From NCBI GenBank assembly GCA_018398805.1, contig JAGFBZ010000011.1:930001-994000 (forward strand): a stretch of 64,000 nucleotides of DNA, given 5' to 3'. How positions within the stretch are numbered: the stretch's first letter is position 1; each line of letters opens with the position of its first letter. This DNA comes from Hirundichthys speculiger. Lineage: Eukaryota; Chordata; Actinopteri; Beloniformes; Exocoetidae. The translations under genes and the position numbers were made by a program. The notes under the pieces were generated by a model. It made no database searches, was not told where the DNA came from, and worked only from the letters and a program-made list of their open reading frames with translations. This document shows, piece by piece, positions 36,126-48,390 of the stretch.

Positions 36126-37460
36126 CGAAGGGTCAATTCTGCATGGTATTAACTGAGACCATAATCTCCTCTAGAGAAAGAGGTGCATCAAGTCTTCTGG
36201 CAAGCAGTGGGTTTGGGGAGTAGGAAAATCCAGATTATGAAGGAAAGAGGTCGTTTCACTTGGATCTGACAAAGACTCAGAAGCATAAAGGGAAAAGTGA
36301 ACATTTTTAAAAGTTTGATTTATAACTATTGGGTCAGAATCAAGGTTTCCTGTGGAATCTTTAATTTGAGAAGTAAATTGAGAGGAGGACTAACACTTTT
36401 GGTGTGCCAAAAGCCTGTTTGGGTTTTCTATAATAAACAGCAGGAGAGCGTAAAACAAGACGTCCTGCATCATTTGTTGTAAGAAGATCTAACTCCAGTC
36501 GAAGGTCTTGTCATTGTTTCATTAATCTTTGTGATGGTTCAAGGCAATTCTTATTTCAATATGGTGAAATTTAGTTAGAAGCTCATTCAATTTAGCTTTA
36601 CGCACACAATTACAGTGTTCTGAGAAATATATAATTTTCCCGCCTATAAAAGCTTTAAGTGATTCACATAATATTAAGTAAGAGACTGAATAATTATCAA
36701 CAGATAAGAAATCTCCAATGGTTGATGTAATGAAAGCATTAAATTTATCATCCGAAAGTAACAATGAACTGAACCTCCACGGTGAGAGGAGAAGCAAAAT
36801 TGGACTTTAAATACTATATCAAGAGTGAGAGGAGCATGTTCCGAAAGAACAGGTGGGTGGTAATCAGAGGGAATCACTTTTGAAATTATGGAACCATCAA
36901 TAAAAATTAAAAAAAAAAAAAAGTAGTCAATGCAAGAATAGAATTGATGCACCAGAAAGAAAAAAGAATATACCTTGTTTGTAGATTGAGAACCGTCTAG
37001 GGACCAACAAATCCATCCTGCAACAAAAAATCTGATATTGATTTAGACATAGAAGACTGAGTGACAACGCAGATGCTTGAGTGGTCTAAAGATGGGTTCG
37101 TTACACAATTTAAATCACCACTGAGAATTAGCAAATGTGTCAAAAAAAAGAAAGAGGAAAAATGATCTGTAAAGTCAGGACTATTGAAATTTGGAGCAGG
37201 AGGATTTACCAACAGAACAGATCTGTGAAATAATTTTCCAGCAATGAGCAAATATCTGCCACTTTTATCTGCTATAAACTCTGAAACGGCAAAGCCTTTT
37301 ATTAATGAGAATAGCCACACCTCTGGCTTTAGAGTCAAAGGATGAGTGAAAGACATTGTTAACCCAAGGATGTTTAAATCTGAAGTAATCTCTGTTTCGT
37401 AAATGCGTTTGTTGTAGAAAATATATCAGCTTTCCATCAAACAATGGAACAGCAGTTCAA
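36126..37460 (-). pseudogene. LINE ORF2 fragment: AP-endonuclease to RT start
   Basis: Minus-strand frames in order include QTHLRNRDYF/RFKHPWVNNVFHSSF near the start, then AVSEFIADKSGRYLL, NPPAPNFNSPDF, LILSGDLNCVTNPSLDHSS and MSKSISDFL (36997-37356), matching the APE-type endonuclease of L1/Tx1 LINEs, including the GDxN catalytic motif. SEHAPLTLDIVF at about 36830-36900 is the catalytic SDHAPV/H motif with Asp changed to Glu. Then PWRFSSLLLSDDKF, CESLKAFIGGKIIYFSEHCN and RKAKLNELLTK (36522-36797) form the linker, followed by SLYASESLSDPSETTSF and the LSLEEIMVS start of the RT domain near 36140. Several frameshifts are present. Confidence 0.9.
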
Positions 37461-38339
37461 ACTCCAATAGGAGCTATTTGCAGAGTAGCTCTTACAGCTG
37501 CGCAGCCAAAGCCAGAACCTGCAGAACACTGAATCCGAGATATAAGGCACCTTGGATAGAGCAAATTATTAATACAATACAGATGGTGAACACAAAATAA
37601 ATCAAGCTTTATAATAACCTGTAATAACAATTATGTTTAAATTTGGATGCAGTCAAAAAAATAAAAAATAAATGCAGAAATAAATAAAAACCCTAAGAGA
37701 GAGAAAATGTATGTACGGATGTGGTCACAGCATCAGGACCAACAGAAACATGTCCAGAGGAAACTGAGGAGGTCAGAACAGCTTATGTTCATTTTATACA
37801 GAAAATAATTTTCCGAAACCAGCTCTGGGCTGTGGGTTGGCTCTGGCAGCACACGTTTCAGAAGCGACAGTTACAATGAGGATGTTTTGACAGGCTTGAT
37901 CGAAATGAATATAAGGTCAAAATAATTATCATCCTGGGTTAACATAAGCTAAGCCAGCCAAGCTAAAACTGCTAATTGATGGGCCTGTTCCAGCCAGTTT
38001 CTCAGCGCTGCTGGTTCCACCTGTTTGCAACATCACACTCACTTGAAAATGGTTTCATTCAAAAAAATTATTAAAAAAAACCTCCTAGTGTTAAATATAA
38101 GATGCACTCAAACTGTTGTGCAATATTGTTTATTTTTAGATGATATTTACACACAGCTCAGAGCTGTTGACAAAAAGTTTCGGTGAATTTTCCCAATTAA
38201 GAAAAATATTTATGTTAAAACAGTGGGTTTAAACTGAAAACTTTCAGTTTCAGTTTGATGGGTTAATATCTAAATTAGGAGAAGAGCGTAGCAATTCAAG
38301 CTCTTCAACATGTAAAATAATTTCATTTGAGGGATAATA
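37461..38339. other. Unrecognised non-coding DNA
   Basis: It may include further decayed 5' LINE sequence, but nothing readable. Confidence 0.4.
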
Positions 38340-38950
38340 TTTTCCTTCTTTGACTTCGAAAACTTCTGTCTTGCTTCTGCAGTCCATCTTGAGGGACATC
38401 AGGTTGAATCTGAGCAGATGCCGCTTCCCATTTCAGAGCTCATCCAGCTGCTTCCATCTTTTGTCACATTGTCAATAAACAAAAATGACCCAGTTCCATT
38501 GGTAGCCATGCATGTCTGTGCCATCACACTGCCTCCACCTGTTTTACAGATTATGTTTTATGCTTTCCAGCCTTCCCCTTGCATTTTTTCTTCCCATCAT
38601 TCTGGTGCAGGCTGACCTTAGCTTCTTTTGTACAGAAAAAGCTGTAAACAGCATTTTGTATTTTTAAGGTGACTTAGAATAGAGCCAAATCTGTACTTGT
38701 GTATTCTTGAGGCTTATGAATGCTTTGTACCTCATTTGTAACCCTCTCGATTTTTTCCCATGAAGTCTCCACTTTATATTAGACTTCCATGATGATTTGC
38801 CTACCTCCTGGAGTGCTTTCTTCATCTGGCTGAATGTTGTTGTCTTTTGATGAATTCTGCCTCACTAGACTGAGAGCTGCTTTGACCACATGTTGTTCAA
38901 TATGCAGAGGCAACACTTGGAATCAACTAATGACCTTCAGCTTCAGACGA
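38340..38950 (-). pseudogene. Tc1-like transposon remnant, minus strand
   Basis: On the minus strand the translation contains EAKVSLHQNDGKK (family DETKINLxxSDGKK, following the first catalytic Asp) and GGSVMAQTCMATNGTG followed by FIDNVTKDGSSWMSSE, clear Tc1-type motifs (GGSVMxWACMAxxGTGSLxFIDxVT). Plus-strand phrases CATCATTCTGGTGCAGGCTG and CACTTGGAATCAACTAATGA are the complementary landmarks. Frames are broken and neither terminal repeat is visible. It belongs to a different Tc1 family from the three plus-strand copies in this window. Confidence 0.75.
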
Positions 38951-39144
38951 GAGGTAAGATAGGAAAGAAAAGGAAATGAGAGACATTTTGAGAGACCACT
39001 AGAATCAGACAAGTGATTCCAGGCAATACATCATTTGGGGAAAAATAATAATTCATGCTTTTTTGTGTGATTAGCCAATAGAATAATTACAATTTCTAAT
39101 TTTAACCCTTCTAAAATTCAGTTCAATCCAATTAATTAACTTCT
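38951..39144. other. Unrecognised spacer
   Basis: AT-rich, no feature. Confidence 0.4.
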
Positions 39145-39670
39145 TGTCATGGCCTGAGTCGGCCATGGCAGAAGTTCAGTGTTTTTGTCAAGTTGGCTTA
39201 AACCTGGTCTTCCCCTGTCTTCCCCTGTCTCTAGTGTTTCCTGTTTGGTAACGCTTCCTTTTTACAGTCCGGTATTTATCAGGAAATTACTTGGTAAATA
39301 CCGAACTATAAAATAAGTCCATTATTTACCTGGTAATTACCTGGTAAATACCGGACTATAAAACGGAAGCATTACCTTCTGTTTTACCTTGAAGGTCTGT
39401 CTTGTCTTTGTTGTTCTTGGCTTTTCTTCCTCCCTCTTGTCAGCCCGATTGTCTGCACCTGCATCTCGTTTGTTCCCCTGTGTATTTAAGTCCTAGTTGT
39501 CTTTGTAGCCCTGCATGTTTCTCGGCTCGTCTCCAGGCTCCCTTCTCGGATTCCCTTCTCCCTGGATTTAAGTTAAGTTTGGATTTTTGTATTTTTACTT
39601 TAATAAACCTTTTGTCTGGAACCCCTGCTCTCTGGGTCCTCCCTTTAACCACCCGCTACAAACCATGACA
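39145..39670 (+). mobile_element. Solo LTR of a retrotransposon (526 bp)
   Basis: It begins TGTCATGG and ends CCATGACA, a perfect 8 bp inverted terminus with the TG...CA dinucleotides of LTRs. The 3' half holds GTGTATTTAAGTCC (TATA-like) at about 39480 and a TTTAATAAACC polyadenylation signal at about 39600, in the order expected for U3-R-U5. No internal gag/pol or second LTR is present. A 5 bp target duplication is not evident (CTTCT versus TTTTT), so decay or a rearranged junction is possible. Confidence 0.7.
39247..39376. mobile_element. 130 bp MITE nested in the solo LTR
   Basis: The left end GGTAACGCTTCCTTTTTACA and the right end (read inward) GGTAATGCTTCCGTTTTATA are inverted, with GTCCGGTATTTA in both arms. 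TTCCTGTTT precedes it and TTCTGTTT follows, an approximate 8-9 bp target duplication. The arms nearly meet, so almost the whole element is one hairpin. Confidence 0.75.
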
Positions 39671-40188
39671 TTTTTGAAGCGACTTATATATCAAAAAATA
39701 CACGCCATGTTACCCCATGACAACAACAGGGCGTCGTCTACACTCTCGACAATTGAACACTGCTACCAGGAAAAATTACAAGAGTAAACCATAAAGACTG
39801 AGATAACACAAATATGCCACCAAAGAGAAAGAGTTATACTGCAGAATTTAAATTGAAGATTATAAAATATGCTGCCAAAAACAGTAATCAAACAACAGAA
39901 AGTTTGGAGAGAGTGAGAAACTTGTCAGGGACTGGAGAAAAGCAGAGGAAACCGACAGCTATGAAAAAAAATTTAAGAAGGCTAATCGTGGGCTGAAGGT
40001 GTGATGTCCAGAGATGGAGGAACAAGTCTAGCTGCTCCTGGATGGGGCTCATCAACGGTCCAATCATCACCCTCTAATTGTCTGATTCAACTTGTTTTTG
40101 TTTTTTTCCTCTTCACAACATGTTGTTTTGACAGATGCGACAAATACTCAGGTGCGGTATATCTATAGTGCGGAAAATATAGTATTTT
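39671..40188 (+). pseudogene. Pogo/Tigger-type transposon remnant
   Basis: From 39814, MPPKRKSYTAEFKLKIIKYA begins a CENP-B-like helix-turn-helix N-terminus typical of Tigger/pogo transposases, preceded by a TTGAAGCGACTTATATATC 5' UTR phrase. A frameshift near 39905 moves the continuation (SEKLVRDWRKAEE, KKANRGLK) to another frame. After GSSTVQS (about 40050) the sequence jumps straight to the 3' end, ACTCAGGTGCGGTATATC and GTGCGGAAAATATAGTATT, so the DDE domain is deleted. The left terminal repeat is missing where the solo LTR ends. Confidence 0.85.
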
Positions 40189-41246
40189 GGTTCTCAGTCG
40201 TTGGATGATTTGGCTTCTTGAAATCAGCTACTTCCACTTATAAACAAGTCCCACATTGCGATGGTTACTCATCAGAACAGGTGTCAAAAAAATCAGAGTA
40301 ATAAAGGAAATCCCAGCACATCAATAAGTGACTTAAAAATCAATGTTTTAAATAAAGAAGATTTTACAGAAAAAAATTGTAAAAAGAGATACCCTGAAAA
40401 AACAAATACATGAAAAAACAGATACAAGCAGGCACTATGAGCAGCACTACGCTAGGATCATGAAAACCCAGTCTAGAGTTAGTTTTTGTTTATTAGTTTA
40501 TCAATTGTCTCTTAATTATCAAAAGTTAGTTTTCATTTGGCAGATTTGGGGTAATATGCCACTATGTGCTGTTAAAATAGATTTCAATATGAGTAAACTT
40601 ATATTTTTGAAAAAAAATGTTAAGATTTTTTTTTGTGTGTAGTTCTAGTTTAAAACAGTTTTGTTTGCTGTAAATATTAATCAACAGTACATTACACACA
40701 TTAGACCCTTTGAGAGTCATAAAAGTCAAGTGTGGTATACAGGTGACTCATCTCTCTATCCAAAAAATGCTTTTGGACCAAAACATCACAGCTGAATTTT
40801 CTGAAAATATCTGGCCTCACCTCCAACAGGGTGAGAATGCATTTACCGGACCAGTTTTAACACAATTAACACACCTTATCCTCTTATTTATATGCTGAAT
40901 CTGTAAAAACTCTAAAAAAGCTTTGCATTCAGGTGCAGGCCTGGCTGTAAAATAGAAAATTACAGAGCGCGCACTGAGGATTAGAGGAGAAATAAAGGAA
41001 AGTCTTCTCTGTGTGGTGTTAATAGCATTTTCTGACCCTCAAATAAATAGCGTGCTTTTAGAGCACAACTGTGCATTTTTTTAAGGCAACAAAAAAAGCT
41101 TAATTCATGATGTTAATGTGTGGCAATATTTTAATTGTATTTGCAGTTCCACCAACATCATTCAGTTACCATTGGGTCCACCAGCAAACAGTAGTTACTA
41201 TAAACTAACTGACATTTAGTCTTAAATGGCATTTATAAACTGCATA
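40189..41246. other. Unrecognised non-coding DNA
   Basis: No supported feature. Low GC with several A/T runs. Confidence 0.4.
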
Positions 41247-41834
41247 CAGTGGTACCTCTACTTACGAACGTATCTATTAACGAAATTTCCAGCTAACGAA
41301 AGGCCTCTTCGGAAAAATATTGAATCCATATATGAAAGAAATTTCAGGTTACGAAGGCAAAAAATTTTAAAATACAAGCTGCTACTTGCAGCTCCCAGAG
41401 TCCACCGAACGTAAACGTACTTGTCGGCTCCTGTATCTCAGTTTAAAAGCGGCACGTCCGAGCTGCTCTGCCATTGGCTATCGCTCAGCATCTTCCTAGC
41501 ATCCCATTGGCTAGGAGGGCCCCTTGTCTGTATGAGCGTAACCCAGCAACCCAGGTAAATGAACAATTTTTATCCTTTAATGTACTTTATTCTTTGTTCT
41601 TTATTCTTTACATTAGTATAAATTTGCAATAATCTAATTCTAACATATATTTCTTACAGGTTTTTATGTAATTTCATGTATTATTTATAATTTGTAAAAA
41701 ATTATGTCCGACTTTTGGGTATCTTGGAACGGATTAGGCCATTTATAGGGATAAAATGCGTTTCTAATTACGAAATTTTCCGTTTACGAAATCAACTCGC
41801 AGAAGAATTAATTTCGTAAGTTGAGATACCACTG
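41247..41834. mobile_element. Mariner/pogo-type MITE, copy 1 (588 bp)
   Basis: The left end CAGTGGTACCTCTACTTACG and the right end (read inward) CAGTGGTATCTCAACTTACG are inverted, and TA flanks both sides (41245-41246 and 41835-41836). TTACGAAATT words are repeated near both ends. A second copy in the same orientation lies at 58458-59028. No transposase is encoded. Confidence 0.93.
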
Positions 41835-41836
41835 TA

Positions 41837-43374
41837 TTATGCATTTCCATGGTCTAAAAGCACACAAATATAATAACTGTGAAATAAGGAAACAGCCCAA
41901 ACATCACTTATCACTATCACCACACGTGGTTAGGGTCGAGTTCCTCCCTAGAGGCCCTCTTGATAGATGATCTGCCTGGAGAGGAGAGACACTGGGGGGC
42001 GTCGTGGTGGCCCTGGGTTCTGTCCTCCGTCACTGTCCCCTCTTGTCTGTCAGTAAGGAAAAAAATAAATAAAAAATATTTGTTGCCCAGCGATTTGGAT
42101 GGGCAGCATAAGCAATGCGGTTTCTTATTAAATGGGCAAAACACAAGAGATGCATTAATGAATTAATGAATGGCTGAAATCTTGATCAATTCTACTGTTT
42201 GGTAATCAGAGTGTTTGATGTAATATACCCGAAAAGGAAAAAAGGTAGGTTAAATTTAAAACAGACAAAAATCCTACAGTGGAAGAAGACCCGTCTCCTT
42301 TAAACTCAAAATGCAAAAACATAATACACAGTGTCTGTGATAAAAGTCTATTAAAATGAATATGAATAGAGTTTTGCACTCACAGACTTTAAGGCTGTCA
42401 AACTTGAAACTCCATCCACACAGAAATATATTTTCCTTATGACCACTGGAGAGAAATATGTTCTTATACTGGACTATTTCTTTGCTGTCGAATAAAAAGA
42501 ACCTCTTGGCAGCACCGATGATTAAATTTTAATAATACCGACTAAATAGCAGATAGAGCGGTGAACATTTGATTTCTTACTCTAGACAGTGACTCTGGGG
42601 ATTTTAAAAACTTCTTATCACACATAAATAATGATGTGGTGCCATTAAACCACATGTATGATTTAGATGTATGTGCCTATTTAAGAGTAGCTTAATCAAG
42701 TGTCTCTATTCTCCTAAAGGTTCAGCAATAAAATAAAATGAAGGTCCATTTCTTTTCATTTATTACAATAAATTATTCATTTAATTTCTCCCTCTTCTTT
42801 TTCCTTTAAGACTCAAATGAGCTTTCAGCGGATCATTAAGGAAATGAGGAGTCTGTGTTGAGTCTGAGACCTTCATCCAGGCCAGAGAGCACTCATTGTA
42901 TTTTCATTTAGACTGCTGATTGCTTGTTTGCATCAGACAGCAGTGGGGATTCATTAGTGTTGCTGCAAGTGTCAACAATGCTGCTGAACAAATTTCATCC
43001 TCTTCACAGTATGATGGTCTGTGGCTTGTTAGATGGTGGCAAAATTTTGTCAAAGTCAAAATTTGCACGGAGCAGGGGCCTCATGAAGAAACGCAAAAAA
43101 AGTTCCACACGTCATTTTCCGCGTGTCAGATGTACTAAAAGTGAAATGAACGTGAAGATGTGCAGTGCTCCAAGCACATTTCATAGCTGGCATACGCACT
43201 TCTGATGTTTTGTCCGTTGAAGTTCTGAACATTAGGAATCAGCTCCTCAAGTATTTGTATCCCAAAGTCTGGTGTTGGCTCAGCAACATGTATATTGTGA
43301 ATCAAAATCTGAAATCTGAGAACCAAAGCCCTGATACAGAGAGAGAAAAATTCAAACTCTGGAACCATCAATCA
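41837..43374. other. Unrecognised non-coding DNA
   Basis: No supported feature in 1.5 kb. A GC-richer patch at 41930-42060 is not recognisable. Confidence 0.4.
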
Positions 43375-43720
43375 TCTATACCTGCTTAATCCTATCAAGG
43401 GTACCAGGGATCTGCTGGAGCCTATCCCAGCTGTCTTTGGGTGAAAGGCAGGGGTTCACCCTGGACAGGTCACCAGTCCATCACAGGGCCGCATGTAGAC
43501 AAATAACCACACACACTCATTATCACTCCTATGGGCAATTTAGAGCCACCAAATGACCTAACATGCATGTCTTTGGACTGTGGGAGGAAGCTGGAGTACC
43601 CGGAGGAAGCCCACGGGGAGAACATGCAAACTCCACACAGAAAGACCCCTGCTGAGGGTTGAACCAGAAACCTTCTCGCTGTGAGGCAACAGTGCTGACC
43701 ACCAAGCCAACGTGCTGCCA
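43375..43720 (-). repeat. SINE-like dispersed repeat, copy 3 (near full length)
   Basis: On the minus strand it runs from the head (CAGCACGTTGGCTTGGTGGT, CTCACAGCGAGAAGGTTTCT, GGTTCAACCC) through GTGTGGAGTTTGCATGTTCT, CAGTCCAAAGACATGCATGT and TGATGGACTGGTGACCTGTC to GATAGGCTCCAGCAGATCCC. It is the most complete copy in the window and serves as the reference for the split copy at 13823-15332. Confidence 0.88.
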
Positions 43721-45595
43721 ATCTGGAATAAAAAAAAAAAAGAAATTCCTTAAACGAGAACATGATACAGCTAACACTCTTTTTAGAACCAAAAGCAACG
43801 GCAACGGCAACGGAAAAAGCCCAACTGAGAAAGTCAGTTGGAAAACGGAGATGGTTTAAAAACTGATAGTGAGAAAAGAAAAGTGTGAATTTTCCTTCCC
43901 TGGTTCAAGACTTTGGTTCTTAGATTAGACTTCGATTGCGACTTTTTTTTTTTTTGGTCATTAACAGTGTGATTTTCTGAGCCCACCATACGCTCCCACT
44001 CCATTTTTCTCTTTTACTATTTTTGCCAGAACACAAACTATTTTTCTTTTTTTCAAACCTACTTCTTGAATGTTCGTAGTTTAATTTAATCATAACTATC
44101 CAGACTGTTGTACAGACTGGTGGTCTGTGAACTGCAGCTTTCGGAGTTTCCCTGAATAGAAAGATTTACAATACTATGTACAGATAAGGTATATCTTGTA
44201 CTTATCACTAACAGTAATATTCAGTTTTAATTATAACTCTACATAGAACCTAAAAATGAAAAAAAGACCTGAATTATATCAAAGTGATGGTATAAAAAAA
44301 AGATTTTTTCCCTCACAATACTTAAGCTGATGTAATCTGTTCCCTGTTGTATGAACAGGCTGTTAATTGTCTCCTAACCTGCAAAAAGAGGGCTAAAAAA
44401 TCATAAAATAACACTAAGAACATTTGGGAACGGTGTACAAAACAATCACCACATTGGTTTTGTTCACTTTTATTCAATTTGAATAGCAAATGTGACGCTT
44501 TGCCACAGGAGAAAAAAAAACCCAGCCACTAATGATCATCAAATTATTCAAAACTCAAGGTGTTTTAAAAGTTACACACAATCAATACACATGGCAGAAG
44601 TTTCTGCTCTGGCACTTACCTGTCCCATCTGTCCAGTTGAAATAAGGCCCATCTCTGTAAAAATGTCTTCCACACAAAGTCATTTTCTGTTTCTCTATAT
44701 AGATGTAGTCACACTGTAAACATCCCCTTAAAAAGCACAAGACCTGAGCACAGTTTTTTGTTGTTGTTGTTGTTGTTTTTTAAACACAGATGTCATCAGA
44801 TGTTTTTAAATATACTTTTTTTTTATGTTATTTAAATAATAATGACAGGTTTGATGGTGTCATCTGCAGTCAATTAAGCTCATATAACAGTGTACATTAA
44901 TTTAAAAATAAATACTATTTTTATTCTGGGTTAGGAGATTTGGCTGCCCATCCTTTCACACCAGCCAACTTAGCTCCAAACCAGAAGAGACAGCATGAAA
45001 CCCAGAGTGCAATTTTGCCAAATTTCCATCTCCACTGCTCTGTTTTCCCCAACGGTCTCCCTTTATTGCCTGCACTGTCCTGCATTCGGAACATGCCAAG
45101 TTTTTGGGCAGACAATTTCATTTGCTTTTCTTCTTCTCCTTCATCTTCTTTCTTTTAATTTGACTGCATTGCAGTATTGTCGTCAAAATGCTCTAGTGTA
45201 TGTTCTTTAAATTCAAAATCTGTCACCAACAGCATACTTGAAATATGAGGTTAGGCTCTTGAGACTTGCCCTCCGAGGTGACATCTTCACTCCGGAAGGT
45301 GTTCTACATAGTTCTTAAACTGTCACCAAAAATATGAATGAAAATGTCAACACTTATGTCTGCAGCGATAGTGAAACCTGGTGATTGAGAGCAGTGGCCT
45401 TCAAGTGAACCCAAGTGGTGGCTTGTTATCGGACCTCCGTGCTAGTCAGAAGGTATTTATATGAAAAGCCCTGTTTGAGTATAGTGGCATCAGTTGGTAG
45501 CAGGACAATATAGATTGTAGGTCAAGGATTTATTTTGTTATTTTATCATTGTGTCAGGGACCACATACTCAGTTGAAGAAGAGATTTGAGCTGTC
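43721..45595. other. Unrecognised non-coding DNA
   Basis: It includes a GTT trinucleotide run at 44759-44778 and an AACGGC triplet repeat at 43797-43812. Nothing else recognised. Confidence 0.4.
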
Positions 45596-45740
45596 ATCAA
45601 GCGGCAACCATCCCACTTCCAGGCTGAAGCCAAACCAGGAACGAGGTGTTGTTGCAGTTCTGAGCTCTTGCTATCTATGGGATGACACCATGTTGGTGAC
45701 TGGGAGAAAACACAAGTCACTATCTATCCACATTCAAACA
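45596..45740 (+). repeat. Degenerate dispersed repeat
   Basis: GTCATCAAGCGGCAACCATC, CCAGGCTGAAGCCAAACCAG, TATGGGATGACACCATGTTG and GTGACTGGGAGAAAACACAA make a series I recall from a widespread teleost repeat. Part of it recurs at about 34249. Confidence 0.5.
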
Positions 45741-47934
45741 ACATAACTGATTCTCCTGTGTTCTGGACCTTAAGTTTTAGTTTGTAGTATTCAGCAGCGG
45801 TTGTTTTGATGACATGTGGACTGGATTGTTGTTGCAGGGTTTGTTGACTGCAGGGTTCAGCTGCAGAAAACTATTAAAAGATTAGAAGGGTGTGAACACA
45901 CATCAACACCTAATGCTGTTGACTTATTTCTTTAGAATGAAATTAACTGAAGCAAAAATACAATGAGCTGCTAAGGGGAAAAATATGAAGCAGGAACCAA
46001 GCGATACAGATTTAAATTAGATAACCTTAATGAATCATATTAGTGCATTAGTGATCCTTGAAGCATTTAATGCTAATGCAACAAGTAATCACTCTGAGGC
46101 CATTCAACAGAGCAAGATGGAAGAGAATATTCTTGTACGATACATTTTCCAGATATATACTTCGCCTCCCAGGTGTCTTTCATGAAAACATAAACCCTTT
46201 TACAAAAAGCTTAACCTGTCAAAGCTTTTTTAGACACATTTAGATGAGATTATTTCATTTTAATACAGGACACAATATAAAATTTTAGGGTTTGGTTCTG
46301 TCTGTCAGCAGTGTCAGCAGCTTGTCTGGCACAACTGGAAAGGACGTGTCACTCCGACTTGCTCAGCTCACCCTGACATTCAGATGCTAATGACCTGGAA
46401 GGATTCACAGTCTCATAACATATGGGCCTGCCTTCTTTTGAGAGCTTGTGCGTGGACGTGCGCTTGCCTGTGTGAGCGCATATCCATCCACCTGCAAAGG
46501 CACTTTCTGGTTTATGCGCACGCTTGCCCACATCCTTGCCCAAGCTGCTGGGTGTCTTTCTTGCGTCTTCGTGTGTACTACACCAGAAATGTATTGATGT
46601 TTGTGTTTCTGGACACGTAGCCGCTTGGGACTTTTTCTCACGCTCTTGGAGAGTCCTAGTACATCTGAGCCCCAGGTCCTCCCTACTAGACTAGTAATTA
46701 GGACAGGACACGCTGACCAGTATCCCGCTCACCTGGGACCACTGACAGAACAAGGACAGATGAAATTATACACCTGGATGCTTCACTTGGATTTTTTCCT
46801 CTGTATGGTGACCTACGACCAAGAGTTGGTTTTCGACCTATTTAAAGGACAAAATTTATGCCACAACTGACCACTGTGAAAAGTTTCCTGTTCTTTCCCT
46901 GCTGTTTATAATAATAATAATTACAATAATAAATTAAGGTGGAACATTTCAAAGGACAACCTATTATAGAGATTTGTCTGAAATATTTGTGGTGTTTGGT
47001 GTTATTTCTACACCTAATCGGACAGTACTAGTCTGTTTACTGATGGATGTGCTGTATGAATTTGTGAAATCATGCATTCAAATCTGTGAACATTAAGAAA
47101 TGCTTAATTTCTTTTTATTTGTATTTATTTATTTTTTTGCATTATGCCTTGTCTCTGAAGTTTAGGTCAAACATGACCAGCCAAGTACTTTCACTTAATT
47201 TGACTTATAATATTTTATATACTGAAAGTGATGTGCAGACAATGGCAATACTTTCACAGCAACACAGCAGGAGCTGTGTTTTTTTTTTTTTTTACTGATG
47301 GTCTGCTATTTCTATTAAACTATTAAACGCCAAACATTTAATCTATCAGTATTTAATAATCTCTGCTGATTATTTGTCCAAATAGTTCCATACATTTAAT
47401 AGGAAGATAGATAATAAAAGTTGTTTGTTGTTATCCTGGACCAAGACTAGAACTCACACAAGTAATGGAGCACAAACTTAAAGACTGGGTGATGTGCATT
47501 TAGTTTTAACCATCATATTGTTTTTGAGGCCTGACACAATCAGATTTGGAGAGTGATCATCTAGGAAAAGCAACACACCTATGTGTCCTGATTTATTTTT
47601 TTTTCCTCTTCAAAGGCAGGCCCCATGTTCCTTCAGTCATAGCTTAAACAGATGTGCATCATTTGGTCCACTGAACAATAAGCAACTGAATAGAAGTCAT
47701 TAAGGAAGTAGATGACTTCCTTTTAATGTCAAAGGATGTGTATGCTATGTGTAAGGCCAGTTTAATTTGCAGGCTATTAAAAAAGGGTTTTTAGGTTTGT
47801 TGATAAGTGTTGATTGTTGATTCAAGGTTCTTCTCCAAGCTTACCAAAAAAAGTAAAAATGCAAATAATTATTATTAGAAGTCAGTTTTGCTGTCCTTCA
47901 CCTTTTCTTGTGTCCACTTTACTTTAAAACAGAG
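45741..47934. other. Unrecognised non-coding DNA
   Basis: 2.2 kb. The GC-richer segment 46430-46760 has overlapping open frames on both strands but no motif. An ATA trinucleotide run lies near 46908. Confidence 0.4.
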
Positions 47935-47975
47935 GTCAAGAAAGGGACAGGTAGTTTAATGACGCAGCGCAGAAA

Positions 47976-48128
47976 ATGGCCGCATTCAATTCCCCCTCCC
48001 CATTTGCCGGAGATGTGGAGGTGACCAACAGACACATCACTAGCCTCAAGGAAGAAATCCGCAATCTCTCAGACGAGCTTCGTTCAAAAAGTGAGATGCT
48101 CAGCTCTTTACTGGACATAGTCCATTAA
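47976..48128 (+). pseudogene. LINE ORF1 remnant (50-codon open frame)
   Basis: ATG at 47976 starts MAAFNSPSPFAGDVEVTNRH, then ITSLKEEIRNLSDELRSKSE and MLSSLLDIVH before a TAA. The heptad-like leucine spacing in ITSLKEEIRNLSDELRSKSE indicates a coiled coil, a common feature of ORF1 proteins that trimerise and bind element RNA. Downstream, other frames carry the family phrase LSNRF (near 48285) and a basic, Arg-rich region (about 48340-48500), so ORF1 continues in decayed form. A long minus-strand frame over 48150-48545 is just its antisense. Confidence 0.6.
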
Positions 48129-48390
48129 GAATCAATGCACATACAATCGCTATAAGTGGCTCTCCAAGACACCGTAGCCTGGGATCCTAACAGCTCTCCT
48201 CCAGTTCCACGGCAAAACATCCGATGCCATGGACTGAGGTGGTTTGCCGTCCAAAGAAGGCATCCTGTGATGATGATCTAGCTCTGTCCAACCGCTTCCA
48301 GTTTCTGTTGGCATCTGTGTCTGATGATGTTGTCCTGCCAGGCCTTGCCCTACGGCCGCTGCTTCTCTGGGAGCTTCTCCTTTTCCTCTG

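Larger units (their letters stand above)
34716..37460 (-). mobile_element. L1/Tx1-type LINE, centre replaced by an insertion
   Basis: Read on the minus strand, a single decayed LINE runs from about 37460 (endonuclease start) to 34716 (end of the reverse-transcriptase region). The two coding halves (36126-37460 and 34716-35275) are collinear, but the whole catalytic part of the reverse transcriptase is missing and an unrelated composite sequence (about 35276-36125) sits between them. The 5' ORF1 region and 3' tail are not visible. The LINE is therefore older than at least one later insertion. Confidence 0.85.

Noticed and set aside
46384..46870. GC-richer segment with frames on both strands, considered as a 5' exon
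   Set aside because: No splice donor, signal sequence or domain could be supported. Frames overlap on both strands.
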